Positions 26,779 through 35,616 of a DNA stretch of 64,000 bases are shown in pieces; the stretch's first letter is position 1, and the number at the start of each line of letters is the position of its first letter. The notes below the pieces were generated by a model. It saw only the letters and a program-made list of their open reading frames with translations. It searched no databases and was not told the origin of the DNA. The position numbers were made by a program, and so were the translations under genes. The stretch lies in NCBI RefSeq assembly GCF_042654585.1, contig NZ_JBHSGR010000012.1:77015-141014 (forward strand), in the 5' to 3' direction. Source of the DNA: Geodermatophilus arenarius. Its GTDB lineage: Bacteria; Actinomycetota; Actinomycetes; Mycobacteriales; Geodermatophilaceae.

Positions 26779-27489
26779 GTGACGGCGTCGGCCCGCGCGC
26801 GGCTGCGCACCGGGACCGCCGTCGCGGTGGTCGCCGTGCTGGCCGTCGCCGGTCCGCTCGTGCGGCCGCCGTGGTGGGTGCGCGGCCTCACCGGTGTCGC
26901 CCTGCTCGCGGCCGCCCGCCTGTCCGGGCTCGGCTGGCCGGAGCTGGGCCTGGGCCGCGACCGGCTGGCGGCGGGCTGCCGATGGGCGCTCGGGGCGGTG
27001 GGCGTCGTCGGCGCCGTCTACGCCGTGGGCGTCCTGGTCCCGCCGACCCGGCCGGCCTTCCTGGACGACCGCTACGACCTCCCGCTCCCCGGCGTGCTGG
27101 CGAAGGCGCTCCTCAGCATCCCGCTGGGCACCGTGGTCCTCGAGGAGGCCGCGTTCCGCTCGGTGCTCTGGGCGGCGCTGGCCCGGCACTGCCGGCCGTG
27201 GCAGGTGCCGGTCACCACCGCGGTGCTGTTCGGCCTGTGGCACGTCCCGACCGTGCTGGCCGCCGCGGACGACGCCGGCGGGTTCCCCGCCGGCGTGGTC
27301 GCGGGCACCGTCGCGGTGACCACCGCCGGCGGCCTGGTGTTCGGCGAGCTGCGCCGCCGCAGCGGCAGCGTCGTCGCCGCGGCCGGCGCGCACTGGGCGA
27401 CCAACGCGCTCGGCGTCCTCCTCGGGCTCCTCGCGCGGCGCCTGGACGCCGCGGCGGGCGGGTCCCCGGGACTCGTCCCCGGCGGGTGA
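26779..27489 (+). CDS. CPBP family intramembrane metalloprotease
   Basis: 236 residues with about seven spans. The CAAX-protease/bacteriocin-processing motifs are present: EExxxR (Glu122, Glu123, Arg127 in EEAAFR), FGLWH with His155, and HWATNA with His205, which together form the buried catalytic site. Substrates in bacteria are mostly unknown. It starts 18 bases after the hydrolase membrane protein and is likely in the same operon, which is closed by a strong hairpin. Confidence 0.9.
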   Translation: MTASARARLRTGTAVAVVAVLAVAGPLVRPPWWVRGLTGVALLAAARLSGLGWPELGLGRDRLAAGCRWALGAVGVVGAVYAVGVLVPPTRPAFLDDRYDLPLPGVLAKALLSIPLGTVVLEEAAFRSVLWAALARHCRPWQVPVTTAVLFGLWHVPTVLAAADDAGGFPAGVVAGTVAVTTAGGLVFGELRRRSGSVVAAAGAHWATNALGVLLGLLARRLDAAAGGSPGLVPGG

Positions 27490-27504
27490 GGCCCGGGGCC
27501 GCTG

Positions 27505-27535
27505 CGGACCGGGACCGTGGCACGGTCCCGGTCCG
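27505..27535 (+). terminator. Hairpin terminator after the CPBP gene
   Basis: Perfect 14-bp stem (left arm CGGACCGGGACCGT) with a 3-base loop, 16 bases after the CPBP stop and 28 bases before the next start. It could also act in the leader of the downstream SulP unit. Confidence 0.65.
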
Positions 27536-27562
27536 TCCGTCCCCGGGGCGAGGAGGCGCGAG

Positions 27563-27802
27563 ATGAGCGTGGTCGCCGAGCCGGCCACGGCGGACGACGG
27601 CGCCGTCCCCGGCGCGGACGCGGTCCTCGGGCCGCTCGTCGCCCGGCTGGCACAGGAGTACGGCGCCGACCCGGTGGAGGTCCGGGCGCGGGCGGTGGCC
27701 GCGTTCGCGGCGTTCGCCGGGGCCCGGGTGCAGGCGTTCGTCCCGATCCTGGTGGAGAAGCGGCTCCGTGAGCGCTACCGCGTCCCGCGGACGGCCGGCT
27801 GA
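27563..27802 (+). CDS. Small three-helix-bundle protein
   Basis: 79 residues. After a 20-residue flexible start, three predicted helices (VLGPLVARLAQEYG, PVEVRARAVAAFAAFAGARVQ, FVPILVEKRLRERYR) match the three-helix bundle dimerisation domain proteins common in actinobacteria, often beside transporters. GAGGAGGCGCG precedes the ATG. Its last 35 bases overlap the SulP transporter gene in another frame, so the two are translationally coupled and the small protein may modulate that transporter. Confidence 0.75.
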   Translation: MSVVAEPATADDGAVPGADAVLGPLVARLAQEYGADPVEVRARAVAAFAAFAGARVQAFVPILVEKRLRERYRVPRTAG

Positions 27803-29633
27803 CCCGGGCGGCTCCCGCCGGGCACGGGGGACCGGGACGCCGGTCCCGCCCGGCCTCCGGGCGCTGCGCGGCTACCGCCGGGCCTGGCTGCCCCGCGACG
27901 TCGCCGCCGGGGTGGTGCTGACCACGCTGCTCGTGCCGCAGGGCATGGCCTACGCCGAGCTCGCGGGGCTGCCGGCGATCACCGGCCTGTACACGACCAT
28001 CACCTGCCTGCTGGCGTACGCCGTGTTCGGCCCTTCCCGCGTCCTGGTCCTCGGCCCCGACTCCTCGCTCGGCCCGATGATCGCGGCGACCGTCCTCCCG
28101 CTGGTGGCCGCGGGCGGGGACCCGGAGCGGGCGGTCGCGCTGGCGTCGGTGCTCGCCCTGGTGGTCGGGGTGGTGCTGGTCGTGGCCGGCTGGACCGGCC
28201 TCGGCTTCGTCGCCGACCTGCTGTCGAAGCCGACCATGATCGGCTACGTGAACGGGCTGGCCCTGACCATCCTGGTCGGCCAGCTGCCCAAGCTGCTCGG
28301 GTTCTCGGTGGACGCCGACGGCGTCGTCGGCGAGGCCGTCGGCTTCGCGGAGGGCATGGCGCAGGGGCAGGTGGTGCCGGCCGCGGCGGCGGTCGGGCTG
28401 GGCGGGGTCGCGCTGGTCCTCGTGCTGCAGCGGTGGTGGCCGAAGGTGCCGGCGGTGCTGGTCATGGTCGTGCTGGCCGTGGCCGCCGGCGCGGCGTTCG
28501 ACCTCGGGGAGCGCGGGGTCGACCTGGTCGGGGAACTGCCGCGGGGCTTCCCGCCGCTGACGATCCCGTCGGTCGGCTGGTCCGACCTCGGGGTGCTCGT
28601 CGCCGGTGCGCTGGCGATCGCGCTGGTCTCCCTGGCCGACACCATCTCGACGGCGTCGTCGTTCGCGCGGCGCACCGGCCAGGAGGTGCACGGCGGCCAG
28701 GAGATGGTGGGCATCGGGACGGCGAACCTCGCCGCCGGGCTGTTCCAGGGCTTCCCCGTGAGCACCAGCGCCTCGCGCACCGCCGTCGCCGAGCGGGCCG
28801 GCGCCCGCACCCAGCTGACCGGGGTCACCGGCGCCGCGCTGGTGCTCGTGATGATCGTCTTGCTGCCCGGCCTGTTCCGCGACCTGCCGCAGGCGGCGCT
28901 GGCGGCGGTCGTCGTCACCGCGTCCCTGTCGCTGGCCGACCTGCCGGGCACCGTCCGGCTGTGGCGCCAGCGCCGCGTCGAGTTCGCCCTGTCGCTGGTC
29001 GCCTTCGCCGGCGTCGCGCTGCTCGGGGTGCTGCCGGGCGTCGCGCTCGCCGTCGGCCTGTCCATCCTCAACGTGTTCCGGCGGGCCTGGCACCCCTACG
29101 AGACCGAGCTGGGCCGGGTCGACGGCCTGCCCGGCTACCACGACGTGCACTCCCACCCGGAGGCCGGCCGGCTCCCGGGCCTGGTCCTCTACCGGTTCGA
29201 CGCGCCGCTGTTCTTCGCCAACGCCAGGACCTTCCGGGACGAGGTGACCGCGCTCGCCCGCGCCGAGCCCGCGCCCCGGTGGGTCGTCGTCGCGGCCGAG
29301 CCGGTCACCGACGTCGACACCACCGCCGCCGACGTGCTGTTCGAGCTGGACCGGACGCTCGCCGCCCGCGGGCAGAGCCTGGTGTTCGCCGAGCTCAAGG
29401 ACCCGGTCCGCCGCAAGATCGAGCGCTACGGCCTCGCCGGCGAGATCGGCGCGCGGGACTTCTTCCCCACGGTCGAGGCCGCGGTCGAGGCCTTCCGGCG
29501 CGAGACCGGCGTCGCCTGGCCGGACGCCGGCCCGCCGGCCGCCGCTCCGCCGCCCGGCGTCCCCGGCCCTCGGGACGCGCCGCCGGACGCGGACCGGGGC
29601 AGCGGCGCTCAGCCGTCCGTGCCCGGCACCTGA
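27768..29633 (+). CDS. SulP family inorganic anion transporter
   Basis: 621 residues. The SulP core of about 12-14 spans runs from 40 to 430 (VLTTLLVPQGMAYAELAGLP and the LVLGPDSSLGPMIAAT region are hallmarks), followed by a cytoplasmic STAS domain at about 455-560 (LVLYRFDAPLFFANARTF; DVDTTAADVL), then a Pro/Ala-rich tail. Members carry sulfate, bicarbonate or C4-dicarboxylates; no carbonic anhydrase or sulfate-assimilation gene is adjacent to decide. The GTG start is inside the preceding small gene. The 3' end overlaps the convergent kinase gene by 25 bases. Confidence 0.93.
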   Translation: MSATASRGRPADPGGSRRARGTGTPVPPGLRALRGYRRAWLPRDVAAGVVLTTLLVPQGMAYAELAGLPAITGLYTTITCLLAYAVFGPSRVLVLGPDSSLGPMIAATVLPLVAAGGDPERAVALASVLALVVGVVLVVAGWTGLGFVADLLSKPTMIGYVNGLALTILVGQLPKLLGFSVDADGVVGEAVGFAEGMAQGQVVPAAAAVGLGGVALVLVLQRWWPKVPAVLVMVVLAVAAGAAFDLGERGVDLVGELPRGFPPLTIPSVGWSDLGVLVAGALAIALVSLADTISTASSFARRTGQEVHGGQEMVGIGTANLAAGLFQGFPVSTSASRTAVAERAGARTQLTGVTGAALVLVMIVLLPGLFRDLPQAALAAVVVTASLSLADLPGTVRLWRQRRVEFALSLVAFAGVALLGVLPGVALAVGLSILNVFRRAWHPYETELGRVDGLPGYHDVHSHPEAGRLPGLVLYRFDAPLFFANARTFRDEVTALARAEPAPRWVVVAAEPVTDVDTTAADVLFELDRTLAARGQSLVFAELKDPVRRKIERYGLAGEIGARDFFPTVEAAVEAFRRETGVAWPDAGPPAAAPPPGVPGPRDAPPDADRGSGAQPSVPGT

Positions 29634-30988
29634 GCGGCCTGTTCCGTGCCGACCGGTGCCGGCCGGTCCGGGGGCGCGGCCGGCTGCACCCGGGGCGGCC
29701 GGCCCCGGGCCAGGGACCACAGCGACGACCACTGCACCCGGGCGCGCGGCGCGCGGACGCCGGGGCGGTCCCGCGGCAGCCGGACCCGCAGCGCCCCGGG
29801 GCGGACGGTGCACCGCACCGGCGTGGCCAGCCGCACCGTCTCGCCGTCGATGCCGACGGGGACCTCGGGCACGTCGGCGGTCACCAGCACCTCCCGTGCC
29901 TCCGCCGTCCGGATGCCCCGCTGGTGGGCGCCGCGCAGCAGCTCGACGGCCTGCCGCGCGCTGTCGACCCGGATCGCGATGACGCCGAGCACGCCGCGGT
30001 CGAGCCGGGACCGCCGGCCGATCCCGGCGAGGTCGGACTCGTCGTAGGAGCCGTTGCTGACCAGCACCGCCTGCGGCCCGTCGGCCACCAGCGACCCCGC
30101 CTCGGCCCGCAGGTGCGCGCCGCGCCGCCGGCTGAGGAGGTCCGGCAGTGCCGCGATCGTGGTGCCGGCCTTGTCCTCCCGGTACCCGGGGTCCTCGACG
30201 ATCTCGGCGTAGGCGCCGAAGGACGCGTTGTTCACGAACGGCCGCCCGTTGACCGAGCCCAGGTCGATCCGCGCCTCCACGCCGTCGCGCAGCGCGTCGA
30301 GGCAGCGGGACGGGTCCTCCCGGTCCAGCCCGAGGTCGAGCGCGAAGTGGTTGCGGGTACCGGCGCTGACCACCAGGAACGGCACGCCGTGCTCGGCGGC
30401 GACGTCGGCCACCAGCGCCTGGGTGCCGTCGCCGCCGGCCACGCCCAGCAGGTCCGCGCCGCGGGCGAGCGCGTCGCGGGCCAGCTGCTGCACGTCGGTC
30501 CCCGGCCGGTCCAGCAGCGCCACCTCCGCGCCCAGCTCCTCCGCCCGCTCCCGCAGCGCGAACCGGCCGACCTTGCCGCCGCCGGACCGCGGGTTCATCA
30601 CGAGGAACGGGCGGCGGGGCGGCGGCACCTCGGTGACCGGCAGCGTCCACTGCGACGGGTCCGGCCGCAGCGCGGCGCGCGCCGTGCCCAGCGCGGCGGC
30701 CCAGAGCAGCGCGGCCACGACCGCGGACAGCACCAGGTCCTCGGCCACGAACACCGCGACGAGCGCGAGCGGGGCCGCCACCACCAGGGCGAGGGCGAAC
30801 CAGCGCTTGATGCGGCCGTGGCGCAGGAACCAGAAGACCCCGGCGACGACGGCGACGACGGTCGCCACCACCAGGGCCACCAGCCACAGGCCGCGCCCGT
30901 TGGCGGACTCCAGCAGCACGAGCAGGGCGGCGGCGGCCAGCGCCAGCGCGGCGCGGGCCTCCCACCGCCGGGTCCGCGAGGTCTCCAC
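29609..30988 (-). CDS. Diacylglycerol kinase family lipid kinase (YegS/DagK type) with membrane N-terminus
   Basis: 459 residues. Four hydrophobic spans occupy residues 15-110; the catalytic domain follows with NPRSGGGK (about 126), the nucleotide loop GGDGT, and the fold-specific NNASFGAY and SNGSYDESD blocks. Such kinases phosphorylate diacylglycerol or related lipids. The membrane-spanning N-terminus is an addition relative to the ~300-residue soluble DgkB. The GTG start has a very strong GGAGGAGG site. It points toward SulP and overlaps its 3' end. Confidence 0.88.
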   Translation of the reverse strand: METSRTRRWEARAALALAAAALLVLLESANGRGLWLVALVVATVVAVVAGVFWFLRHGRIKRWFALALVVAAPLALVAVFVAEDLVLSAVVAALLWAAALGTARAALRPDPSQWTLPVTEVPPPRRPFLVMNPRSGGGKVGRFALRERAEELGAEVALLDRPGTDVQQLARDALARGADLLGVAGGDGTQALVADVAAEHGVPFLVVSAGTRNHFALDLGLDREDPSRCLDALRDGVEARIDLGSVNGRPFVNNASFGAYAEIVEDPGYREDKAGTTIAALPDLLSRRRGAHLRAEAGSLVADGPQAVLVSNGSYDESDLAGIGRRSRLDRGVLGVIAIRVDSARQAVELLRGAHQRGIRTAEAREVLVTADVPEVPVGIDGETVRLATPVRCTVRPGALRVRLPRDRPGVRAPRARVQWSSLWSLARGRPPRVQPAAPPDRPAPVGTEQAAQVPGTDG

Positions 30989-31194
30989 GGCGCACCTCCT
31001 CCGGCCGGTGTGGGGGGATGGTGCCAGGCGACGGGCGGTCCGTGCTCCCCCTCGAGAGACGGTTCCGCGGCGCCGGGTCGCGGTCCGGGCGGGGCCTGCC
31101 GAGACTGGATCTGCCCCGCCAGGCCGCGACGGAGGGCCCTGGCCCGTGGCGCGCCGGTCTGGCGGGTGCCCGCGCCGGGACGACGACGCGCGAC

Positions 31195-31245
31195 GGACGG
31201 CGGGTGGCGGCGGACGACGGGTGGCGACGGACGACGGGTGACGGG
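31195..31245 (+). repeat. Three tandem copies of a 17-bp repeat
   Basis: Direct repeats at 31195-31211, 31212-31228 and 31229-31245, consensus GGACGACGGGTGGCGRC, with one to four differences per copy. The block ends 11 bases before the HpaI-type aldolase start, so its last copy overlaps the place of the ribosome site. The rest of the 268-base gap 30989-31256 shows nothing else. Confidence 0.7.
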
Positions 31246-31256
31246 GGACGGGCGGC

Positions 31257-31997
31257 ATGGCGGCGAGCGCGGCGGACCTGCGGCGGCGGTGGGCGGCGGG
31301 GCGGCCCGCGCACGGGCTGTGGAGCCTGCTGCCCGGGGCGGTCACCGGTGAGCTGCTGGCGCGCACCGGCGCCGACTACGTCGTCGTGGACCTGCAGCAC
31401 GGGGCCACCGCGGAGGCCGACCTGCCCGGGACCGCGGCGGCGATCGGCGCGGCCGGCGCGGTGCCGCTGGTCCGCACCCGCAGCCCCGCCTTCGCCGACG
31501 TCGGCCGCCCGCTCGACCTGGGCGCCCGTGGCGTGGTCGTGCCGAACGTCCGCGACGCCGCGCACGCCCGCGAGGTGGTGGCCGCCACCCGCTACGCGCC
31601 GGCCGGGACCCGGTCGATCGGGCGGCTGTCCGGCGGCGCCGACGAGCCCCTGGTCGTGCTCATGGTGGAGGCCGCCACCGCGCTCGAGGACCTCGACGCC
31701 CTGCTCGCCGTCGAGGGGCTGGACGGCGTGTACGTCGGCCCCGGCGACCTGTCCCTGTCGCTCGGGCTGACGGGGGAGGAGCACCGCGGGGAGCTGCGCG
31801 GCGTGCTGTCCTCGATCGTCGCGCGGGCGGTCGCCGCGGGCGTGCCCGTGGGCGTGCACGCCTACAGCGGGCAGGAGGCGGCGGGGTTCGCCGCGGAGGG
31901 CGCCACGATCGTCACGGTCGCCGTCGACGCCGCCGTGCTCGGCGAGGCGACGGCGGGCCACCTCGCGGCCGCCCGCCCGGGGTCCGACCCCCGCTGA
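31257..31997 (+). CDS. HpcH/HpaI family aldolase
   Basis: 246 residues, a TIM-barrel class II (metal-dependent) pyruvate aldolase. Conserved pieces: GLWSLLP near the start, YVVVDLQHG, PLVRTRS with the substrate-binding Arg, VLMVEAATALEDLDALL with a metal-binding Glu, and DGVYVGPGDLS with the metal-binding Asp. Family members cleave 4-hydroxy-2-oxo acids to pyruvate and an aldehyde. The protein is slightly short of the 260-residue norm. No aromatic-degradation genes accompany it, so its in vivo substrate is open. serA follows after 78 bases. Confidence 0.9.
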   Translation: MAASAADLRRRWAAGRPAHGLWSLLPGAVTGELLARTGADYVVVDLQHGATAEADLPGTAAAIGAAGAVPLVRTRSPAFADVGRPLDLGARGVVVPNVRDAAHAREVVAATRYAPAGTRSIGRLSGGADEPLVVLMVEAATALEDLDALLAVEGLDGVYVGPGDLSLSLGLTGEEHRGELRGVLSSIVARAVAAGVPVGVHAYSGQEAAGFAAEGATIVTVAVDAAVLGEATAGHLAAARPGSDPR

Positions 31998-32075
31998 CCG
32001 GGCCGCCCCGGCCGCGACGGGATACTCGTCCCGACGGGGTCCGGCGGGCGGTCCCCGGTCGAGGAGGTCCCCGGA

Positions 32076-33284
32076 GTGCCCAGAGCCCTGCTGCTGGAGA
32101 ACATCGACCCCGTGGCGGCCGACCTGCTCGGAGAGGCCGGCTACCAGGTCGAGTCCCTCCGGGGAGCGCTGGACGAGGCCGACCTGGTCGACGCGCTGGA
32201 CGGCGTCGACCTGCTCGGGATCCGGTCCAAGACGCAGGTGACCGCCGAGGTCGTGCGCGCCCGGCCGGGCCTCGCGGCGGTCGGCGCCTTCTGCATCGGC
32301 ACCAACCAGATCGACCTCGCCGCGGCCGCCGCCGCGGGCGTCGCGGTGTTCAACGCGCCGTACTCCAACACCCGCAGCGTGGTGGAGATGGCGATCGCGG
32401 AGATCATCATCCTGGCGCGGCGGCTGGTCGACCGGGACCGCGCGCTGCACGCCGGCACCTGGGACAAGTCGGCGGCCGGCAGCCACGAGATCCGCGGGCG
32501 CACGCTGGGCATCGTCGGCTACGGCAACATCGGCAGCCAGCTGTCGGTGCTCGCCGAGGCGCTGGGCATGCGGGTGCTGTTCTACGACCTCGAGGACAAG
32601 CTGGCGCTGGGCAACGCGGAGCGCTGCGACAGCCTCGAGGAGCTGCTCGAGCGCGCGGAGACGGTGACGCTGCACGTCGACGGGCGGGCCGGCAACGCCG
32701 GGCTGTTCGGCGCCGAGCAGTTCGCGCGGATGCGCCGGCGCAGCCTGTTCCTCAACCTCTCGCGCGGGTTCGTCGTCGACCACGAGGCGCTGCGGGAGCA
32801 CGTCCTGTCCGGCCACATCGCCGGGGCCGCGGTGGACGTGTTCCCCGAGGAGCCGCGCGAGCAGGGCGACCCGTTCGACTCGGTGCTGCGCGGCCTGCCC
32901 AACGTCATCCTCACCCCGCACGTCGGCGGGTCGACCCAGGAGGCGCAGCACGACATCGGGCGGTTCGTCGCCGGCAAGCTCGTCGACTACACCACCACCG
33001 GGACGACGACGCTGAGCGTCAACCTGCCGACCGTGGCCCTGCACGGGTCGTCGGCTGCCCGGTTCGCGCTGCTGCACCGCAACGTGCCCGGCGTCCTCGC
33101 CCGCGTCGACGCCCTGGTCGGCGAGCACGGTCTCAACGTCGACGGCCAGGTCCTGGCCACCCGCGGCGAGCTCGGGTACGCGGTCACCGACGTGAGCGCC
33201 GAGCTGCCCGCGGACCTGCTGGCCGCGCTGCGCGCCCTGCCGGAGACCGTCCGGCTGACCACCGTGGGCCGCCGGCCGCGCTGA
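32076..33284 (+). CDS. serA: D-3-phosphoglycerate dehydrogenase
   Basis: 402 residues, first step of serine synthesis: oxidises 3-phosphoglycerate with NAD+. The NAD loop GYGNIG is at 148-153, and the catalytic set Arg230 (NLSRGF), Glu259 (VFPEEP) and His282 (TPHVGGS) is complete. The last ~75 residues form a single ACT domain (LHRNVPGVLARVDALVGEHG), so this is the short type (as in Escherichia coli) without the extra ASB domain of the mycobacterial SerA. Serine feedback through the ACT domain is therefore likely. GAGGAGG precedes the GTG start. A perfect terminator follows. Confidence 0.93.
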   Translation: MPRALLLENIDPVAADLLGEAGYQVESLRGALDEADLVDALDGVDLLGIRSKTQVTAEVVRARPGLAAVGAFCIGTNQIDLAAAAAAGVAVFNAPYSNTRSVVEMAIAEIIILARRLVDRDRALHAGTWDKSAAGSHEIRGRTLGIVGYGNIGSQLSVLAEALGMRVLFYDLEDKLALGNAERCDSLEELLERAETVTLHVDGRAGNAGLFGAEQFARMRRRSLFLNLSRGFVVDHEALREHVLSGHIAGAAVDVFPEEPREQGDPFDSVLRGLPNVILTPHVGGSTQEAQHDIGRFVAGKLVDYTTTGTTTLSVNLPTVALHGSSAARFALLHRNVPGVLARVDALVGEHGLNVDGQVLATRGELGYAVTDVSAELPADLLAALRALPETVRLTTVGRRPR

Positions 33285-33301
33285 GGCCCCTCGAACGCGG
33301 A

Positions 33302-33331
33302 ACGGCCCCCCGGCTGACGCCGGGGGGCCGT
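33302..33331. terminator. Hairpin terminator between serA and the M6 protease
   Basis: Perfect 13-bp stem (left arm ACGGCCCCCCGGC) with a 4-base loop, followed on the plus strand by TCCTCGTGT. It lies between two convergent stops and can serve both. Confidence 0.85.
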
Positions 33332-33345
33332 CCTCGTGTCGCAGG

Positions 33346-35616
33346 TCAGCCGTTGACGCGGACCTGCATGAACCCGTCGTGGGCGCTGGTGCTCACCACG
33401 GTGATCCGGGTGCCGGTCTTCGGCACGTCCACGCCGGTCCAGCCGTTGGCGTCGGGCTGCTCACCCGGCGCCACGTACCAGTCCTGCCGGTCGTCGAAGG
33501 TCGGCACGGCGGGCAGCCCGCCGTAGGTGCCGGCCACGCCGGTGTCCGGGTCGTGCAGCGTGATCCGGTCCGTCGCCTGCCGCCCGAAGGTGGAGTCGTA
33601 GGACTGGATCCGCGGCCGCCAGCTCTCGCCGTCGGTCCGGTCGGTGCCCTCGTCGTCGGTCGGCTCGTAGAGCAGGCCGGGGTGGGCGTCGACCGGCAGG
33701 ACCAGCCCGCCGCCCGGGTGGGCGCCGACGTTGTTGTCCCCGTACTGGGTGTTCCAGTAGCTGATCAGCAGGCCGTCCTGGTACGGCAGCCGCTCGGCCC
33801 AGTCGGGACGGTTCGGGTCGCCGAAGTTGTACGGGCCGGTCTGCAGGCCGGCGTCGTAGCCGGTGTAGGTCCGGTTCTCGGCGATGTAGGCGTTGAAGAA
33901 GGACTCGGTCGTCGACCCGGTGGTGACGGTGAACCCGTCGAGGGTCCAGTCGGTCACCGGCGCGCCGCCGATCGAGACGGCGTCCACCTGCAGGCCCGGC
34001 TCGGTGGCGGCACCGTCGGTCCAGTACCGGAAGCCGAGCTGGGCGCCGTCCGGCACGCCGCTGACGTCGGCGGTCAGGTCGACCCATTGGCCACCCGTGG
34101 TGCCGGTGATCCCGTGGTCGAGGTTCTGGCCGTTGGGGTTGGCGTCCGTCGACAGGTTGGTCGGCAGCGGCGTGAAGACGCCGTCCTGGACGTACCCGAC
34201 GTAGGCGTAGTCCCAGTCCTGCTCGATCTGGTACCGCACCTTCGCCGTGAACGTGCCCGCGCCGGCCGGCTTGGCGGTGAGCATGGTGTTGTCGAGGTCG
34301 TCACCCTGGCCCGAGTACCAGAAGTCCGCACCTTCGAAGGGGTCGCCGATGTCCGTGGTGACCTCACGCTCGGGCAGGACGACGATCAGCGCCTGCGCCT
34401 GCTTGGTGTTCGCGGTGGACGGGCCGAGCCGGGTGTTGGCCCGGGCGCCGGGCGCGACGACCTCGTAGTTGAGCCAGCCCAGCTGCAGCTTCTCCCACGC
34501 GCCCATGTGGATGGGCTTGGTGCCGATGCCGTCGGCCGGCCGGCCGCTGTTGCCGTAGGAGCCCGACGACATCAGCGTCCAGAAGGCGGTGCTGTTCTCC
34601 GCGCCGCCGCTGTTGCCGGAGGTGTCGTAGAGGTCCGGCAGGCCGAGGTCGTGGCCGAACTCGTGGGCGAAGACGCCGACGCCGCCGTTCTCCGGCTCGA
34701 CGGTGTAGTCGCCGATCCAGTACTTCGACTGACCGACCCGGGTGCCGCCGAGGGGGTTCTGCGTGCCGTCGTCGAGGGTCGGACCGCCCCTACCGATGCC
34801 GGTGGTCTGGTTGTACCAGCGGTGGGACCAGATGGCGTCGACGCCGAGGGTGCCGCCGCCGACCTCCTCGCCCATGCCCGAGTGGACGGCCTGGAAGTGG
34901 TCGATGTAGCCGTCGGCCTCGTCGAAGTTCCCGTCGCCGTCGTGGTCGTAGCGGTCCCAGACGTCGAACCGCGAGAGGTACGCGTCGATGTCCGCAACCG
35001 TCCTGCCCGACGCGAGCTGATTCGCATACCAGGTGTCGACGGTCTCGTTGACGAACTCCCACGGGCGCCGGCCGTCGTCTCCCTCGCCGTAGTAGGCGGC
35101 CGGGTGGTCGTCGAGGGTCACCCAGTCCTCGACCTCGCCGGTGACGGTGTACCGGCCCGAGGACAGCTCCTCGTAGAAGTTGGCGACGGAGTTCACCCCG
35201 GCGGCCGACGAGTAGAGCATCTCGTCGTAGTGCGCCTGGTTGAAGTCCTCCGTCCAGATGGTGGTGTTGTCCACCGTCCGGTCCGGCTCCGGGATGGCGT
35301 TGTGCTCCAGGTCGCCGAACTCGCCGAGCACGGTCCAGATCGCGTCGCTGTCCTCCTGGGCCAACTCGACGTACTGGCCGCGGGCGACCTCGACGACCTT
35401 GTTGTCGCCCTGGGGCGTGGCCTGGCCGGAGACGACCTGCTCGAGGGCCTCCTGGCGCAGCTCGCGCTGCTTGTCGCCGAGGGGGTTGGGCAGGTCGTGC
35501 GCCCGGGCGGGGGCCGCGCCGGGGTCCTCCCGGGGTGGTGCCGCGTTCGCGGTCGTGGGCAGGGCGACCGCGACCAGCGCGGCGCCCACGACCAGGGGAA
35601 GAGCTCTCTTCTTCAA
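33346..35616 (-). CDS. Secreted M6 family metalloprotease (immune inhibitor A type)
   Basis: 756 residues from a TTG start at 35616, which gives a textbook Sec signal (MKKRALPLVVGAALVAVALP, cleavage after TANA) and has GGGAGA upstream; a GTG at 35667 would put 17 polar residues before it. The zinc motif HEFGHDLGLPD sits at 318-328. Residues 180-260 include an Asp-rich DHDGDGNFDEADG calcium-type loop, and the C-terminal ~350 residues hold a beta-rich VEG/MAM-like region. M6 proteases are exported and degrade proteins. GC and codon bias are visibly lower than in neighbouring genes. Confidence 0.92.
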   Translation of the reverse strand: MKKRALPLVVGAALVAVALPTTANAAPPREDPGAAPARAHDLPNPLGDKQRELRQEALEQVVSGQATPQGDNKVVEVARGQYVELAQEDSDAIWTVLGEFGDLEHNAIPEPDRTVDNTTIWTEDFNQAHYDEMLYSSAAGVNSVANFYEELSSGRYTVTGEVEDWVTLDDHPAAYYGEGDDGRRPWEFVNETVDTWYANQLASGRTVADIDAYLSRFDVWDRYDHDGDGNFDEADGYIDHFQAVHSGMGEEVGGGTLGVDAIWSHRWYNQTTGIGRGGPTLDDGTQNPLGGTRVGQSKYWIGDYTVEPENGGVGVFAHEFGHDLGLPDLYDTSGNSGGAENSTAFWTLMSSGSYGNSGRPADGIGTKPIHMGAWEKLQLGWLNYEVVAPGARANTRLGPSTANTKQAQALIVVLPEREVTTDIGDPFEGADFWYSGQGDDLDNTMLTAKPAGAGTFTAKVRYQIEQDWDYAYVGYVQDGVFTPLPTNLSTDANPNGQNLDHGITGTTGGQWVDLTADVSGVPDGAQLGFRYWTDGAATEPGLQVDAVSIGGAPVTDWTLDGFTVTTGSTTESFFNAYIAENRTYTGYDAGLQTGPYNFGDPNRPDWAERLPYQDGLLISYWNTQYGDNNVGAHPGGGLVLPVDAHPGLLYEPTDDEGTDRTDGESWRPRIQSYDSTFGRQATDRITLHDPDTGVAGTYGGLPAVPTFDDRQDWYVAPGEQPDANGWTGVDVPKTGTRITVVSTSAHDGFMQVRVNG

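Noticed and set aside
27072..33128. A 2018-codon open frame on the minus strand
   Set aside because: It runs antisense through SulP, the HpaI aldolase and serA, and is rich in His, Arg, Gln and Pro as expected for a shadow frame in 75% GC DNA. Genuine domains lie on the other frames.
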